Shown here: piece after piece, positions 17,029-27,164 of the stretch
How positions within the stretch are numbered: the stretch's first letter is position 1
How the letters are laid out: each line of letters starts with the position of its first letter
From: Segetibacter sp. 3557_3
Lineage (GTDB): Bacteria > Bacteroidota > Bacteroidia > Chitinophagales > Chitinophagaceae
NCBI RefSeq assembly: GCF_004354985.1
Contig: NZ_SMSK01000027.1
Location: 1 to 52,728 of the forward strand
DNA: 52,728 nucleotides
Direction of reading: 5' to 3'
Translations under genes and position numbers: made by a program
Notes under the pieces: generated by a model
Database searches by the model: none
Seen by the model: only the letters and a program-made list of their open reading frames with translations
Told to the model about the DNA's origin: nothing

Positions 17029-17361
17029 TTAACCTTTCGAAACACCGGTACACACTTCTAGGGATTTCCTGCGGCAAAGGTCCCGGCTAACCTTAAACAG
17101 ATATGAGTAGACGCTCTTCTCATCTTTTGATCTTTCGATGCATGCTTTATAAGAATACACAAACGATTGATAGAGTACTTGGTCAGCTACTTTGCGATCT
17201 TTAGAACACTTTAGAATAAAAGCATAAACGACGGGAGAATACTTGTCGTAAAACAAACTATAAGCTTCCTCGTGTTTGAGTTCGAGGTCTGAAACGCAAT
17301 TGGGTGCGACAAGCTCATTGTGGAAAGACATGTAATAGGGGGAGTTGATTACGTATGACAT
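17029..17361 (-). CDS. Sigma-70 region 2-like protein lacking region 4
   Basis: 110 aa. Residues about 29-98 read like ECF sigma region 2: HEEAYSLFYDKYSPVVYAFIL, then RKVADQVLYQSFVYSYKACI, then SVYSYLFKVSRDLCRRKSL. These match the helices that bind the beta-prime coiled coil and the -10 element. The protein stops right after this domain and no region-4-like sequence is encoded downstream in any frame that I could see. It may be a degenerate sigma factor or a region-2-only regulator. It lies alone between accB and efp with more than 190 nt on each side, and the frame is clean. Confidence 0.7.
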   Translation of the reverse strand: MSYVINSPYYMSFHNELVAPNCVSDLELKHEEAYSLFYDKYSPVVYAFILKCSKDRKVADQVLYQSFVYSYKACIERSKDEKSVYSYLFKVSRDLCRRKSLEVCTGVSKG

Positions 17362-17525
17362 TGGTGCTGAGGTGATTATGCAAAATCTTAGCCATATTTA
17401 GAATTGCCTGGTTTTCCCCAACTGTCTAACTAACACCGTTTTATTCATCTTATTCCCAAACAATAAAGCAAGTACAACCTCAATAAGCCTTTCAGTAAAC
17501 AACTTTTTTGCTGAATTTGTTCCCA

Positions 17526-17552
17526 CAAAAAAAGCAGCCTTTCGACTGCTTT
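17526..17552 (-). terminator. Intrinsic terminator of efp
   Basis: On the minus strand AAAGCAG-N8-CTGCTTT is followed by a run of T. It begins 7 nt after the efp stop. Confidence 0.82.
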
Positions 17553-17558
17553 CTGTAA

Positions 17559-18131
17559 TTAAGAATTTTCTTTTACCCGTTCTACGTACTCACCGGATTT
17601 TGTATTTACCCGAATTAGTTCTCCTTCATTTACAAACAGCGGCACCATAACGGTTGCTCCAGTCTCAACAGTGGCAGGTTTAAGTGTTCGTGTTGCAGTA
17701 TCTCCTTTCATACCGGGCTCACTATAGGTCACGAGCATAACGATCTTATCAGGAAGCTCAACACTCATAGGCTGGTCAGTTTCGGTGTTGATCAATACGG
17801 AAACTTCCTGGCCGTCTTTGAGAAACTGTGGCGCATCCACCATGGTTTCAGCAAGGCTGATTTGTTCAAAAGTTTCATTGTCCATGAAATTATAACCACT
17901 TTCATCCTTGTATAAAAACTGGTAGGCTTTTTTTTCAACACGAACCGGGAAAACGGTGTCACCACTGTTCCATGTATGTTCGATTGACCGGTTATTATCC
18001 ACACCCTTAAGCTTAGCCCAGAACTTTGCAGCAGCACGGGCGGTCTTATTTTGCCCAAACTCAACGACAGTATACAAACTACCATCTAGTTTGAGGATCA
18101 TACCACGTCCTATATCAGCGGTTGTTGCCAT
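17559..18131 (-). CDS. efp: Elongation factor P with atypical tip loop
   Basis: Rescues ribosomes stalled at proline-rich stretches. At 190 aa it has the three beta-barrel domains: the N-terminal KOW-like domain (1-65), the central domain, and a C-terminal domain ending near EGELIRVNTKSGEYVERV. The tip loop of domain 1, usually PGKG(G/A/P) with a modified Lys, reads NKTARAAAKFW here. Arg is at residue 32, and the flanking Pro and Gly are replaced by Thr-Ala and Ala-Ala. Arg32 is the rhamnosylated position in EarP-type EF-P, but the context differs and no modification gene is adjacent. Promoter and terminator are clear, so it is a single-gene unit. Confidence 0.96.
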   Translation of the reverse strand: MATTADIGRGMILKLDGSLYTVVEFGQNKTARAAAKFWAKLKGVDNNRSIEHTWNSGDTVFPVRVEKKAYQFLYKDESGYNFMDNETFEQISLAETMVDAPQFLKDGQEVSVLINTETDQPMSVELPDKIVMLVTYSEPGMKGDTATRTLKPATVETGATVMVPLFVNEGELIRVNTKSGEYVERVKENS

Positions 18132-18153
18132 AACAATTATTCATTTTAGTGCG

Positions 18154-18183
18154 CAAAAGTAGGTATTGCATTTGAATTGCCAA
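18154..18183 (-). promoter_or_regulatory. Promoter of efp (TTG-N19-TACTTTTG)
   Basis: On the minus strand a -33 TTG (18183-18181), 19 nt, and -7 TACTTTTG (18161-18154) fit the Bacteroidota consensus. The ATG follows 22 nt after the box. The ompA promoter shares 26 of 31 bases with this one. Confidence 0.7.
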
Positions 18184-18290
18184 CAGTTACAGTTCCGAAC
18201 CGGTAAACGGCCGTAAGTCAAAAGGATAACGCATCAAAACCATTCAGCCTTGACGGTAGCTCAAAGAAACTCCCACCAAAATCAAGGCTC

Positions 18291-19709
18291 CTACTTTCTT
18301 GTTTTTTTGTAGCGCCCAACAAGTTCTACAACAGAGGTATTTTGTAGAATGGCGGGATTTAAAGCAATAAATTTTTTTAATTGTCGTGGCGATTGTGACA
18401 ATGCTTCTTCAAGTTGAAGCATAGCTTCTTTGTGCTTTTTAAGCGCAAATAGGGCTGCACTCATATAGAAATAAAATAGGGTTTTACCCTCTGTAGCTTT
18501 TAAGGCGGCAATACATTGCTCCCTTGCTTCGTCGTAAAAACCGGCTTTGTACAGGCATCTGATTAGTGCTTCCCAACCCGCTACACTCTTGGGCCGCGAG
18601 CGAACAACATTCCCAAAGTACTGGATTGCCTCCTTAAACTGGTTCAACTGCATCCGGCACTCGCCCATGGCAAGGTTGTACTCAGGCAATGTCCGGTGAA
18701 TACGCATCGCACTCTCCAGCTGTTTGATTGCACTATCCCATTGTTCCTCGTTAATATAGGTAAGCGCCATCTTGTAATACAACTTGCTATCTTCAGGATT
18801 CAGGTGTGAAGCTTTACGATAGTTAAAGCGAGCCTGCGCGAAATTTCCAATTTTGTGGTAACAATGTCCAATCGCTTCGTAAATCACATCTTCTGGCCGT
18901 GATAATTCAAGCACTTTCTCCAAAACCTCAATCGCTTCCTTAAACTTCCGCATACGCAGGTAAGCATCACCCATGTTCCGGTATGCATAGTCAAACTTCT
19001 CATCTATGGTTACGGCGTACAAGTAGGCATCAATTGCTTTTTCATACAATTTCAAGCCCTGGTAAGCGGCTCCAAGGTTAAACCAGGCAAGTTCATTGTA
19101 GGGAAACTCATCTATGATATTATGATGCAGCTGTATACTTTCCTCGTTTCTCCCGGTGAAATCGGTCCAGAAGCAAATCTTGTAGAGTGCTTCTTCATTG
19201 TTTGGCTCCTCTTCAAGAATGAGCTTCAGGCAGTCGAATACTTTATCGAACTCTTCATAGTCATCGTATACGTCGGCCAGTTCAAACAGCAATTCAATGC
19301 GCTCCTCCCCGTCGAATTGCAGGAGTGCTTCCTCAAGCAACTGAACTGCTTTCAATTGCTGATCCAACGCCAGGTAGGCGTCGGTTTTTAATATGAACAG
19401 ATTGATGTCGTTGCTGTCAAATAGTTCTGCCTTTTCCAGAATATCCAGGGCGTCGTTATATTTCCTGGCAGCCAACAGAAGGTCTGCCTTTTTAATCATA
19501 AGAACCGATGAAAATGGAAACTGTTCAATTCCGATATCTGCAGCTTCCATGGCTTTTGATAATTCATCTTTCTCGTCGAAGTAGTCGATGATCCTTTCAA
19601 ATGCATCTTCTTCCAGGAATGAATGATTTCTACCAACCTTTAAATTCTCATACTGTTGCAGCAATTCCCTCATCTCCTCACGGTCTTCTTGATATGAATT
19701 GTCTCTCAT
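18291..19709 (-). CDS. Tetratricopeptide repeat protein
   Basis: 472 aa made almost entirely of TPR helices, about ten to twelve repeats. Examples are AWFNLGAAYQGLKLYEKAIDAYLYAV, YAYRNMGDAYLRMRKFKEAIEVLEKV and KLYYKMALTYINEEQWDSAIKQLESA. There is no signal peptide or TM segment, so it is probably cytoplasmic and acts as a protein-interaction scaffold. The partner is unknown. It is divergent from the small secreted protein at 19846. An inverted pair AGCCTTGA/TCAAGGCT (18246-18289) lies just past its stop. Confidence 0.9.
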   Translation of the reverse strand: MRDNSYQEDREEMRELLQQYENLKVGRNHSFLEEDAFERIIDYFDEKDELSKAMEAADIGIEQFPFSSVLMIKKADLLLAARKYNDALDILEKAELFDSNDINLFILKTDAYLALDQQLKAVQLLEEALLQFDGEERIELLFELADVYDDYEEFDKVFDCLKLILEEEPNNEEALYKICFWTDFTGRNEESIQLHHNIIDEFPYNELAWFNLGAAYQGLKLYEKAIDAYLYAVTIDEKFDYAYRNMGDAYLRMRKFKEAIEVLEKVLELSRPEDVIYEAIGHCYHKIGNFAQARFNYRKASHLNPEDSKLYYKMALTYINEEQWDSAIKQLESAMRIHRTLPEYNLAMGECRMQLNQFKEAIQYFGNVVRSRPKSVAGWEALIRCLYKAGFYDEAREQCIAALKATEGKTLFYFYMSAALFALKKHKEAMLQLEEALSQSPRQLKKFIALNPAILQNTSVVELVGRYKKTRK

Positions 19710-19831
19710 TTGGTGGATTGTTTTTGAAAGGTAGGCTTCTAAAATAAAAAAATCTAAATTTCAAGTAACTTTTTTGCCTTGTTTACGTTATAATAATAGA
19801 ACAAAAACTTGTTAAAGAATATTTGTTAACT

Positions 19832-19839
19832 TAACTTTG
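19832..19839 (+). promoter_or_regulatory. -7 box (TAACTTTG) of a probably leaderless gene
   Basis: TAACTTTG matches TAnnTTTG exactly. A TTG at 19809-19811 stands 20 nt upstream as -33. ATG 19846 is only 7 nt after the box, so the transcript would begin at or next to the start codon. Confidence 0.6.
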
Positions 19840-19845
19840 TGGACG

Positions 19846-20205
19846 ATGATCAAAGGTATTTCCATAGCAAAACGTAAATTGATGATAGCACTGGTTTTTA
19901 TCTGTGCTACAGAGATTTCTATGGGCTCTTTTACCGGGTCTACAGATGAAAACTCAAGGAACAAGTATTCCTTAAAGAACTTCAACAAAAACTTCTACAA
20001 GAAAGCTTCCCCCTATTCTTTACATGCCGGTTTTGAGTATAAAGGCACCCAGATTATTTCTCAACAATCTACCCCTGAAGGCGTTACGCTTAACTCTGTG
20101 ATGCGTTTCGAAAAAGGTAACACCACTTACATTTATCCGTATAAACATAAAGTAAGTGTTCCTAAGTTTAAGGCTCCGGTTCCCCCTTCATTTACTACTC
20201 ATTAA
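19846..20205 (+). CDS. Small exported protein of unknown function
   Basis: 119 aa from ATG 19846. The N-terminus MIKGISIAKRKLMIALVFICATEISMGS is a positively charged, hydrophobic signal sequence or anchor. The mature part is short, basic and aromatic (FNKNFYKKASPYSLHAGFEYKGTQII), without recognised domains. It has a good promoter box directly upstream. Its stop shares the four bases TTAA with the stop of the convergent gene 20202-20831. I do not recognise the family. Confidence 0.65.
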   Translation: MIKGISIAKRKLMIALVFICATEISMGSFTGSTDENSRNKYSLKNFNKNFYKKASPYSLHAGFEYKGTQIISQQSTPEGVTLNSVMRFEKGNTTYIYPYKHKVSVPKFKAPVPPSFTTH

Positions 20206-20831
20206 AGTATCCGATACCCGCTTTGCGGAATATCAAACCTGGCACTCTGAACAGGAACAATTGATATTCTTGTTGCAGCGTATTTTATAGTTGATTTGCC
20301 GTTTTCAGCCTGCGTTTCATATTCCAGCGCAAAACCAGGAAGGTTTCTAAACTGGTATTCCCATTCTTTGTTCGACGGTACAATAGCAGTTGTATAATAT
20401 ATCGAATATGTTGACCCATCCTTTAGCTTTGCTTCTGCTTTCTTGCAGTCATAGCCCAAAATCGTTTTCGACTCTCCTGTTGGGCTAAATGTGATTTCGT
20501 CATACTTCTGGTTCTGCTGGTGAACCTTTTCCTTGCTTAGGTAGCTCATGTACTTCGCATTGCCCAACTCACGCAAAATTACGGTCGTATCAGATCTGCT
20601 GTCCTTAAACGTCGATTGCGAAAACGAGGGGCTTTGAATATCCACCCTGATTTTTGAACCCTTAATGTAAACCGTTTTGGTAGTTCCTTCCATCGATTTT
20701 ACCAGGTTCGGATCCGCCTTACTGTCGCTTACTGACAATTCGTAAACTACCGTGCACTCTGAAACAATTTTTTGCGCCCTAATACGGCCTGAACTTACCA
20801 CTAAACAAATCAGGAAAATCCAAGATTTCAT
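20202..20831 (-). CDS. Secreted GLPGLI/DUF4412-like protein
   Basis: 209 aa from ATG 20831 (MKSWIFLICLVVSSGRIRAQ), which gives a good Sec signal peptide of about 19 residues. The mature protein is mainly beta. It contains LGYDCKKAEAKLKDGSTYSIYYT and RNLPGFALEYE, reminiscent of the outer-envelope GLPGLI and DUF4412 families of Bacteroidota. The function is unknown. It is 73 nt downstream of yidC on the same strand and may be co-transcribed. Its stop codon overlaps that of the convergent upstream gene. Confidence 0.72.
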   Translation of the reverse strand: MKSWIFLICLVVSSGRIRAQKIVSECTVVYELSVSDSKADPNLVKSMEGTTKTVYIKGSKIRVDIQSPSFSQSTFKDSRSDTTVILRELGNAKYMSYLSKEKVHQQNQKYDEITFSPTGESKTILGYDCKKAEAKLKDGSTYSIYYTTAIVPSNKEWEYQFRNLPGFALEYETQAENGKSTIKYAATRISIVPVQSARFDIPQSGYRIL

Positions 20832-20904
20832 AGGAAATGATTTTGTTTGATCAATATCGCACGTGATAACCCTGCAGCTTAAGGGCAAACACGCACCAAC
20901 AACC

Positions 20905-22758
20905 CTACTTTTTTTCTGTCCTCTGCTTTAATTCCTGAACCTTCTTCTGCGACTCCAGCATCTGCTCATACCGCTCCTGCCATTTGCTCTTCGTTTTCGG
21001 CTTCTTGCGGGCATCATCCATTTTAGCAAGTATCTTATCGTGGTTAATTACGTAGTTCTGAATAATGTATTGCAGGAGTAAGGTAATGATATTTGATACC
21101 GTGTAATACCATGTTAACGCCGACGGCAGCTTGTTGAAGATAAACAGGAGCACAAACGGAAATATATAAGGCATGTACTTTAACACCGGATTATTTTGGT
21201 CCGGTGTCATGTTCATATTATATATCGAAATCAGGAAACTGGTTACAACTGCGGTAATCGTAAACAGGCTGATGTGATCACCAAAGCCCAACGGAATGGT
21301 AAACGGCAGTGTAGCAATCACGTCGTACGACGATAAGTCTTTGGCCCAAAGGAAACTCTGCCCCCGCAACGATATTTCCGAGTTAAAAAAGCTATATAGG
21401 GCAAAGAATATCGGAATCTGTAAAAGCGCCGGAATACAGCCACCCAGCGGATTAACGCCAGCTTCTCTGAAGAGCTTCATTTGCTCTACAGCAAATCCTT
21501 GTTGATCATCACCAAACTTCTTTTTAAGTACATCCAGTTCAGGCCGTAAAACCTTCATTTTTGCTCCGCTCAGGTAACTGCTGTAAGTAAGCGGGGAAGT
21601 AACTAACCTGATAAATATGGTGAGTAGCGCAATCACCCACCCGTAGTTTTGGATAAAGCTTGCGAAAAAGTCGAATACCGGAATAATAATATAGCGGTTG
21701 ATGTATTTTACAAAGGAGAAAACACCCGATCCAAGGTCGATGATGCTTTCCATTTGCATATCATACTTCTTTAATACATTAAATTCGTTTGGACCATAAT
21801 ACAGTTGAAAAGGGACGGTAGCAGTTGCACCAGCAGGAACCTGAACTTTCATATTTGCTGTTGCCTTCCCCACTACAAGGGAGGAGTCGGAAGGAACCGT
21901 TAATACAACTTCACCGGAAGTAAAGTTGTTTTTAGCAATTAATGCCGTATTAAAGAATTGTTGCTTAATGGAAAACCACTTAACAGGTCGATCGAAGTTT
22001 TTAGTTACCCCTTCAGCCGCCATTTCATAATCATAGCTATTATCTTCGAAGTAACAAAGGCGCGCCTGTTGCCTCTCGTATTTAATATCGCTTTGGTGCC
22101 TGCCGGCAAGTACCTGCCAGTTGAGGTTGATAGAGCTTTGGGATAACAACCGATCGGCACCATTCACCACAAGGTTCCAATCAATCATATAATCATTCTT
22201 GCGAATAACGTATTGATGGACAATGCTGTTTCCGTCAGCAGAGTTCACCGTAAATGAAACAACCTGGGTGCCGTCGGCGTTTTTGGTAACAGCAGAAGGC
22301 TTGAAGAACAAAGCGGAGGTGGGTGATGCCTGCGACGGAGAAGTATTGATATTGTAAGAAATATTATCAAACCCACTGCCGGCCATCACAACCAGGCCAC
22401 TATCGTAAGATTTATATTTCTTCAGCTCAACGCTCTTAGGCTGGCCTCCTTTGCTGGTGAAGGTTACCCGCATGACGTCGTTATCAATAGTCGCAAACTG
22501 CTCTGTGCCAATAGCCGCATCCTGAAAGGTTCCTGCAGCACTTAAGCGTTGTACGGAGTCACGTCTAACAGAATCCAAACGGGCCGCTATCGTGTCAACA
22601 GGCTTAATCCTTGTGGCTTCAACCTTTGCTATAGAGTCAGTAACTCTTTTTTGCTCTTTTAGATATGCCTGTTGTGATGTACTTGTATACCAGAAATAAC
22701 CCATCAATAAGATACCCATCAGCACAAAACCGATCACCGTGTTCTTGTCAGTATTCAT
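20905..22758 (-). CDS. yidC: Membrane protein insertase YidC
   Basis: Inserts and folds inner-membrane proteins with or without SecYEG. 617 aa from ATG 22758 (MNTDKNTVIGFVLMGILL), giving an N-terminal TM helix. A large periplasmic beta domain follows (about 70-350). The conserved five-TM core starts near WVIALLTIFIRLVTSPLTYSSYLSGAKM, includes REAGVNPLGGCIPALLQIPIFFALYSFF and ends in a basic tail (KKPKTKSKWQERYEQML). A longer frame upstream would pass through the promoter box at 22781-22788, so the ATG at 22758 is preferred. Confidence 0.97.
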   Translation of the reverse strand: MNTDKNTVIGFVLMGILLMGYFWYTSTSQQAYLKEQKRVTDSIAKVEATRIKPVDTIAARLDSVRRDSVQRLSAAGTFQDAAIGTEQFATIDNDVMRVTFTSKGGQPKSVELKKYKSYDSGLVVMAGSGFDNISYNINTSPSQASPTSALFFKPSAVTKNADGTQVVSFTVNSADGNSIVHQYVIRKNDYMIDWNLVVNGADRLLSQSSINLNWQVLAGRHQSDIKYERQQARLCYFEDNSYDYEMAAEGVTKNFDRPVKWFSIKQQFFNTALIAKNNFTSGEVVLTVPSDSSLVVGKATANMKVQVPAGATATVPFQLYYGPNEFNVLKKYDMQMESIIDLGSGVFSFVKYINRYIIIPVFDFFASFIQNYGWVIALLTIFIRLVTSPLTYSSYLSGAKMKVLRPELDVLKKKFGDDQQGFAVEQMKLFREAGVNPLGGCIPALLQIPIFFALYSFFNSEISLRGQSFLWAKDLSSYDVIATLPFTIPLGFGDHISLFTITAVVTSFLISIYNMNMTPDQNNPVLKYMPYIFPFVLLFIFNKLPSALTWYYTVSNIITLLLQYIIQNYVINHDKILAKMDDARKKPKTKSKWQERYEQMLESQKKVQELKQRTEKK

Positions 22759-22780
22759 AACCCGTTTTAAAATTAAGCCG

Positions 22781-22788
22781 CAAAGGTA
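22781..22788 (-). promoter_or_regulatory. -7 box (TACCTTTG) of yidC
   Basis: On the minus strand TACCTTTG matches TAnnTTTG exactly, 22 nt before ATG 22758. The spacing equals that of efp and supports the chosen yidC start. Confidence 0.55.
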
Positions 22789-23005
22789 CGGATTTGCCCA
22801 ATTGGTGTTGTTGGAAATGCCCTGATCTACAATGGCGGGTGTATCCATCACCCCACTGGTACCTAACACTGAATAAAGCGTTAAATTGGCTGGAAATACA
22901 TTAACGGAAACACCATACCAATTATAAATTGTTACTTTAGGTCGATTGATGTAAACAAAAACGTTCCTCCTTCAACCACCATCGTTTACACTTCAAATCC
23001 TCTAA

Positions 23006-24205
23006 ATGAGTGAAAAGCAGCTTTCGCTTTCTCAACGAGAAGCGTTTACCCCTTCGCGTTGGGACAAATTTCTTTGGTGGTTAAGTACAGCCGAAAAAGA
23101 ACTATTACAAAACTGCGTTGTAGATCGAAACCGCTACCGCATTATTGGCTCAACAGTATTCGCAACATGGTCGTTTGCAACACTCGCCTGGACCTATTTC
23201 TGGAGCACCATTTCAGAAAATTGGATGGTGTCGATTGTTCTTGGGCTATTTATGGGGTTTATCATTCTTACGATTGACAGGGCCCTGATTAAAGGAATTA
23301 ATAAGTTCAACAAAAATAAAGTTGCACCCCTCTTACTTAGAAGTGTTTTAGCGATTACACTGGGCACTTTCATGGCCCAACCTGCTGTTTTGTACATGTT
23401 TAATAGTGAAGTAAAACTTCAGGCATCGCTGGATAACGAAAAACGAAAGCGTGCCAAGCAACTTGAGTTAGACTCTCTATACACCCCGCGCAAGGCTGAA
23501 TTAAATGCCAATCGAACAAACCTTCAAACACAACTAACAACAAAAAACAATGAGGTCATTGCCGCACGGCTGGCTTTTACGCAGGAAATCGATGGCACCG
23601 GTGGAAGCGGAAAAGTAGGCATACACAACATAGCGCTTGCGAAGAAAGCCGAGTACGAAAAGTTACAGCAGGAATATAATCAACTTGAAAGCAGGATTAG
23701 TCCACTGATCAAGGCTAATGACAGTAGCCTTGCTATAATACAGGCTGAGGTAAACAAGGAAAATGCGGTTTTTAGCGGCCTCTTAAATAACGGCTTTCTT
23801 ACTAGGATAGAAGCCCTGAACAACTTAGTGAGCAAAAATACCGCGCTACAATCACGCTACTACCTGATTATCGTAATCCTTATGCTGGTTGAACTCATGC
23901 CGGTTCTGGCAAAAACGCTTCTTCCGGCAGGTACTTACGACGAAAAAGTCCGGTTAAGGGAAGAAATGGAAAAAGAGGTTGCGCAAAGCAGCCAGCTTAA
24001 CGAAAAAGAACTGAACCAGCTTTACAACCAACTTGCGAAAGAAAACGATGAAGCATTCCTACGGCACTTTTTCGAGCAAACAAAATCGCAGCGCCGCGAC
24101 AAGATGCAGAAGAAACTTGCAGAGTGGACAGCCGAGGAGTCGAAAACTTTTGACAACTTCTGGGAAAAAGTCAAGGAGGAAATGCTCACGAAACAGGAAA
24201 GCTAG
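23006..24205 (+). CDS. DUF4407 family membrane protein
   Basis: 399 aa. After a short cytoplasmic N-terminus (RWDKFLWWLSTAEKELL) come TM helices near 47-67, 75-90 and 109-130, with FIILTIDRALI between them. A long coiled-coil-rich soluble region follows (about 135-285, for example KAEYEKLQQEYNQLESRI). A last TM helix (YYLIIVILMLVELMPVLAKTLL) precedes a charged C-terminus. This is the DUF4407 architecture. The role is unknown; coiled coils suggest oligomerisation or a scaffold. A one-mismatch -7 box (TACTTTAG) lies about 70 nt upstream. Confidence 0.88.
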   Translation: MSEKQLSLSQREAFTPSRWDKFLWWLSTAEKELLQNCVVDRNRYRIIGSTVFATWSFATLAWTYFWSTISENWMVSIVLGLFMGFIILTIDRALIKGINKFNKNKVAPLLLRSVLAITLGTFMAQPAVLYMFNSEVKLQASLDNEKRKRAKQLELDSLYTPRKAELNANRTNLQTQLTTKNNEVIAARLAFTQEIDGTGGSGKVGIHNIALAKKAEYEKLQQEYNQLESRISPLIKANDSSLAIIQAEVNKENAVFSGLLNNGFLTRIEALNNLVSKNTALQSRYYLIIVILMLVELMPVLAKTLLPAGTYDEKVRLREEMEKEVAQSSQLNEKELNQLYNQLAKENDEAFLRHFFEQTKSQRRDKMQKKLAEWTAEESKTFDNFWEKVKEEMLTKQES

Positions 24206-24237
24206 TGCAGGTTTTGCTGATGTACTTACTACAGTTA

Positions 24238-24293
24238 AAGTGATTGCGACGCAACGATGTCTCCCCGGAGTTACCGGGGCTGGTATCCAAAAA
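24238..24293 (+). repeat. Dispersed intergenic repeat, copy 3 (with GC hairpin)
   Basis: AAGTGATTGCGACGCAACG leads into ATG (to 24259). The spacer holds a perfect hairpin CCCCGG-AGTTA-CCGGGG (24263-24279), then CTGGTAT and CCAAAAA. It lies between the convergent DUF4407 and pyrG genes, where the hairpin may help terminate. Confidence 0.75.
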
Positions 24294-24302
24294 CTTGTTC
24301 AG

Positions 24303-26340
<2,038 letters not shown>

Positions 26341-27132
26341 TTACTCGCCAATTTTTCTATAGCTCGCAACAATGCCTTTAATCAATGATGAGCTAAAGCC
26401 CATGTGTTCCATTTCGTTGAGTCCTGCAATTGTGCAGCCTTTTGGCGTAGTTACTTTATCAATTTCCTGTTCAGGATGGGTATGTCGTTGCAGCAAGAGT
26501 TCTGCGGCGCCCTTTACAGTCTGAGCCGCAATGAGCGACGCGGTATTTGCATCGAACCCGATTTCGATACCACCTTGTATGTTTGCCCTGATGTAGCGCA
26601 TGGCAAATGCAGTACCGCAGGCACCCAGGACCGTTGAGGCGTCCATCAGCTTTTCTTCTATTGTTACAGAACGACCCAATTGATCAAACATTTCCCTGAT
26701 ATAATTTACCAGTTCAACATTTGCATTTGAATGACAGATACAAGTCATGCTCTGCCGAATGGCAATGGCCGTATTGGGCATGGCCCTGAAAATCGGTATG
26801 GTTTCCGGTATAAGTTCCTGTATTTCGCTGATCAGAACCCCTGTAACAACCGAAACCAGGCAATGTTTTCCCTGAACAAATTCGCTACTTATGTTTGCAA
26901 CCACATCTTTAACCTGGAAAGGCTTAACTGCAAGTATAACCACATCGGCAAACCGCACGGCAGCGTTATTGTCGCTTGAAACAACTACCCCGCTATCCTG
27001 TAATGAACGAACAGTAGATACATTCCGTTTGGTAACCATTATATGCTCAGGTGCAGCAAAACCATTACTGATTAATCCCTCAGCGATGGCTGTTCCAAGG
27101 TTCCCCCCACCGATTATTGCTATTTTCTTCAT
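26341..27132 (-). CDS. proC: Pyrroline-5-carboxylate reductase
   Basis: NAD(P)H-dependent reduction of pyrroline-5-carboxylate to proline. 263 aa with an N-terminal Rossmann fold (AIIGGGNLGTAIAEGLI) and VVILAVKPFQV. The conserved FRAMPNTAI segment and the C-terminal dimerisation helices carrying EMEHMGF near the end are present. The start ATG follows 32 nt after the hldD stop, and both are leftward. Function is clear from motifs. Confidence 0.94.
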   Translation of the reverse strand: MKKIAIIGGGNLGTAIAEGLISNGFAAPEHIMVTKRNVSTVRSLQDSGVVVSSDNNAAVRFADVVILAVKPFQVKDVVANISSEFVQGKHCLVSVVTGVLISEIQELIPETIPIFRAMPNTAIAIRQSMTCICHSNANVELVNYIREMFDQLGRSVTIEEKLMDASTVLGACGTAFAMRYIRANIQGGIEIGFDANTASLIAAQTVKGAAELLLQRHTHPEQEIDKVTTPKGCTIAGLNEMEHMGFSSSLIKGIVASYRKIGE

Positions 27133-27164
27133 AATCCCTGATTTTATTGCACTGCCTGCTTAGG

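Noticed and set aside
18246-18289. Inverted pair AGCCTTGA/TCAAGGCT after the TPR gene as a terminator
   Set aside because: The loop is 28 nt and no T-run follows, so it is not supported as an intrinsic terminator.
22759-22869. Longer yidC reading frame beginning at 22869
   Set aside because: The extension is not family-like and contains the -7 promoter box. The ATG at 22758 gives the standard N-terminal TM helix.
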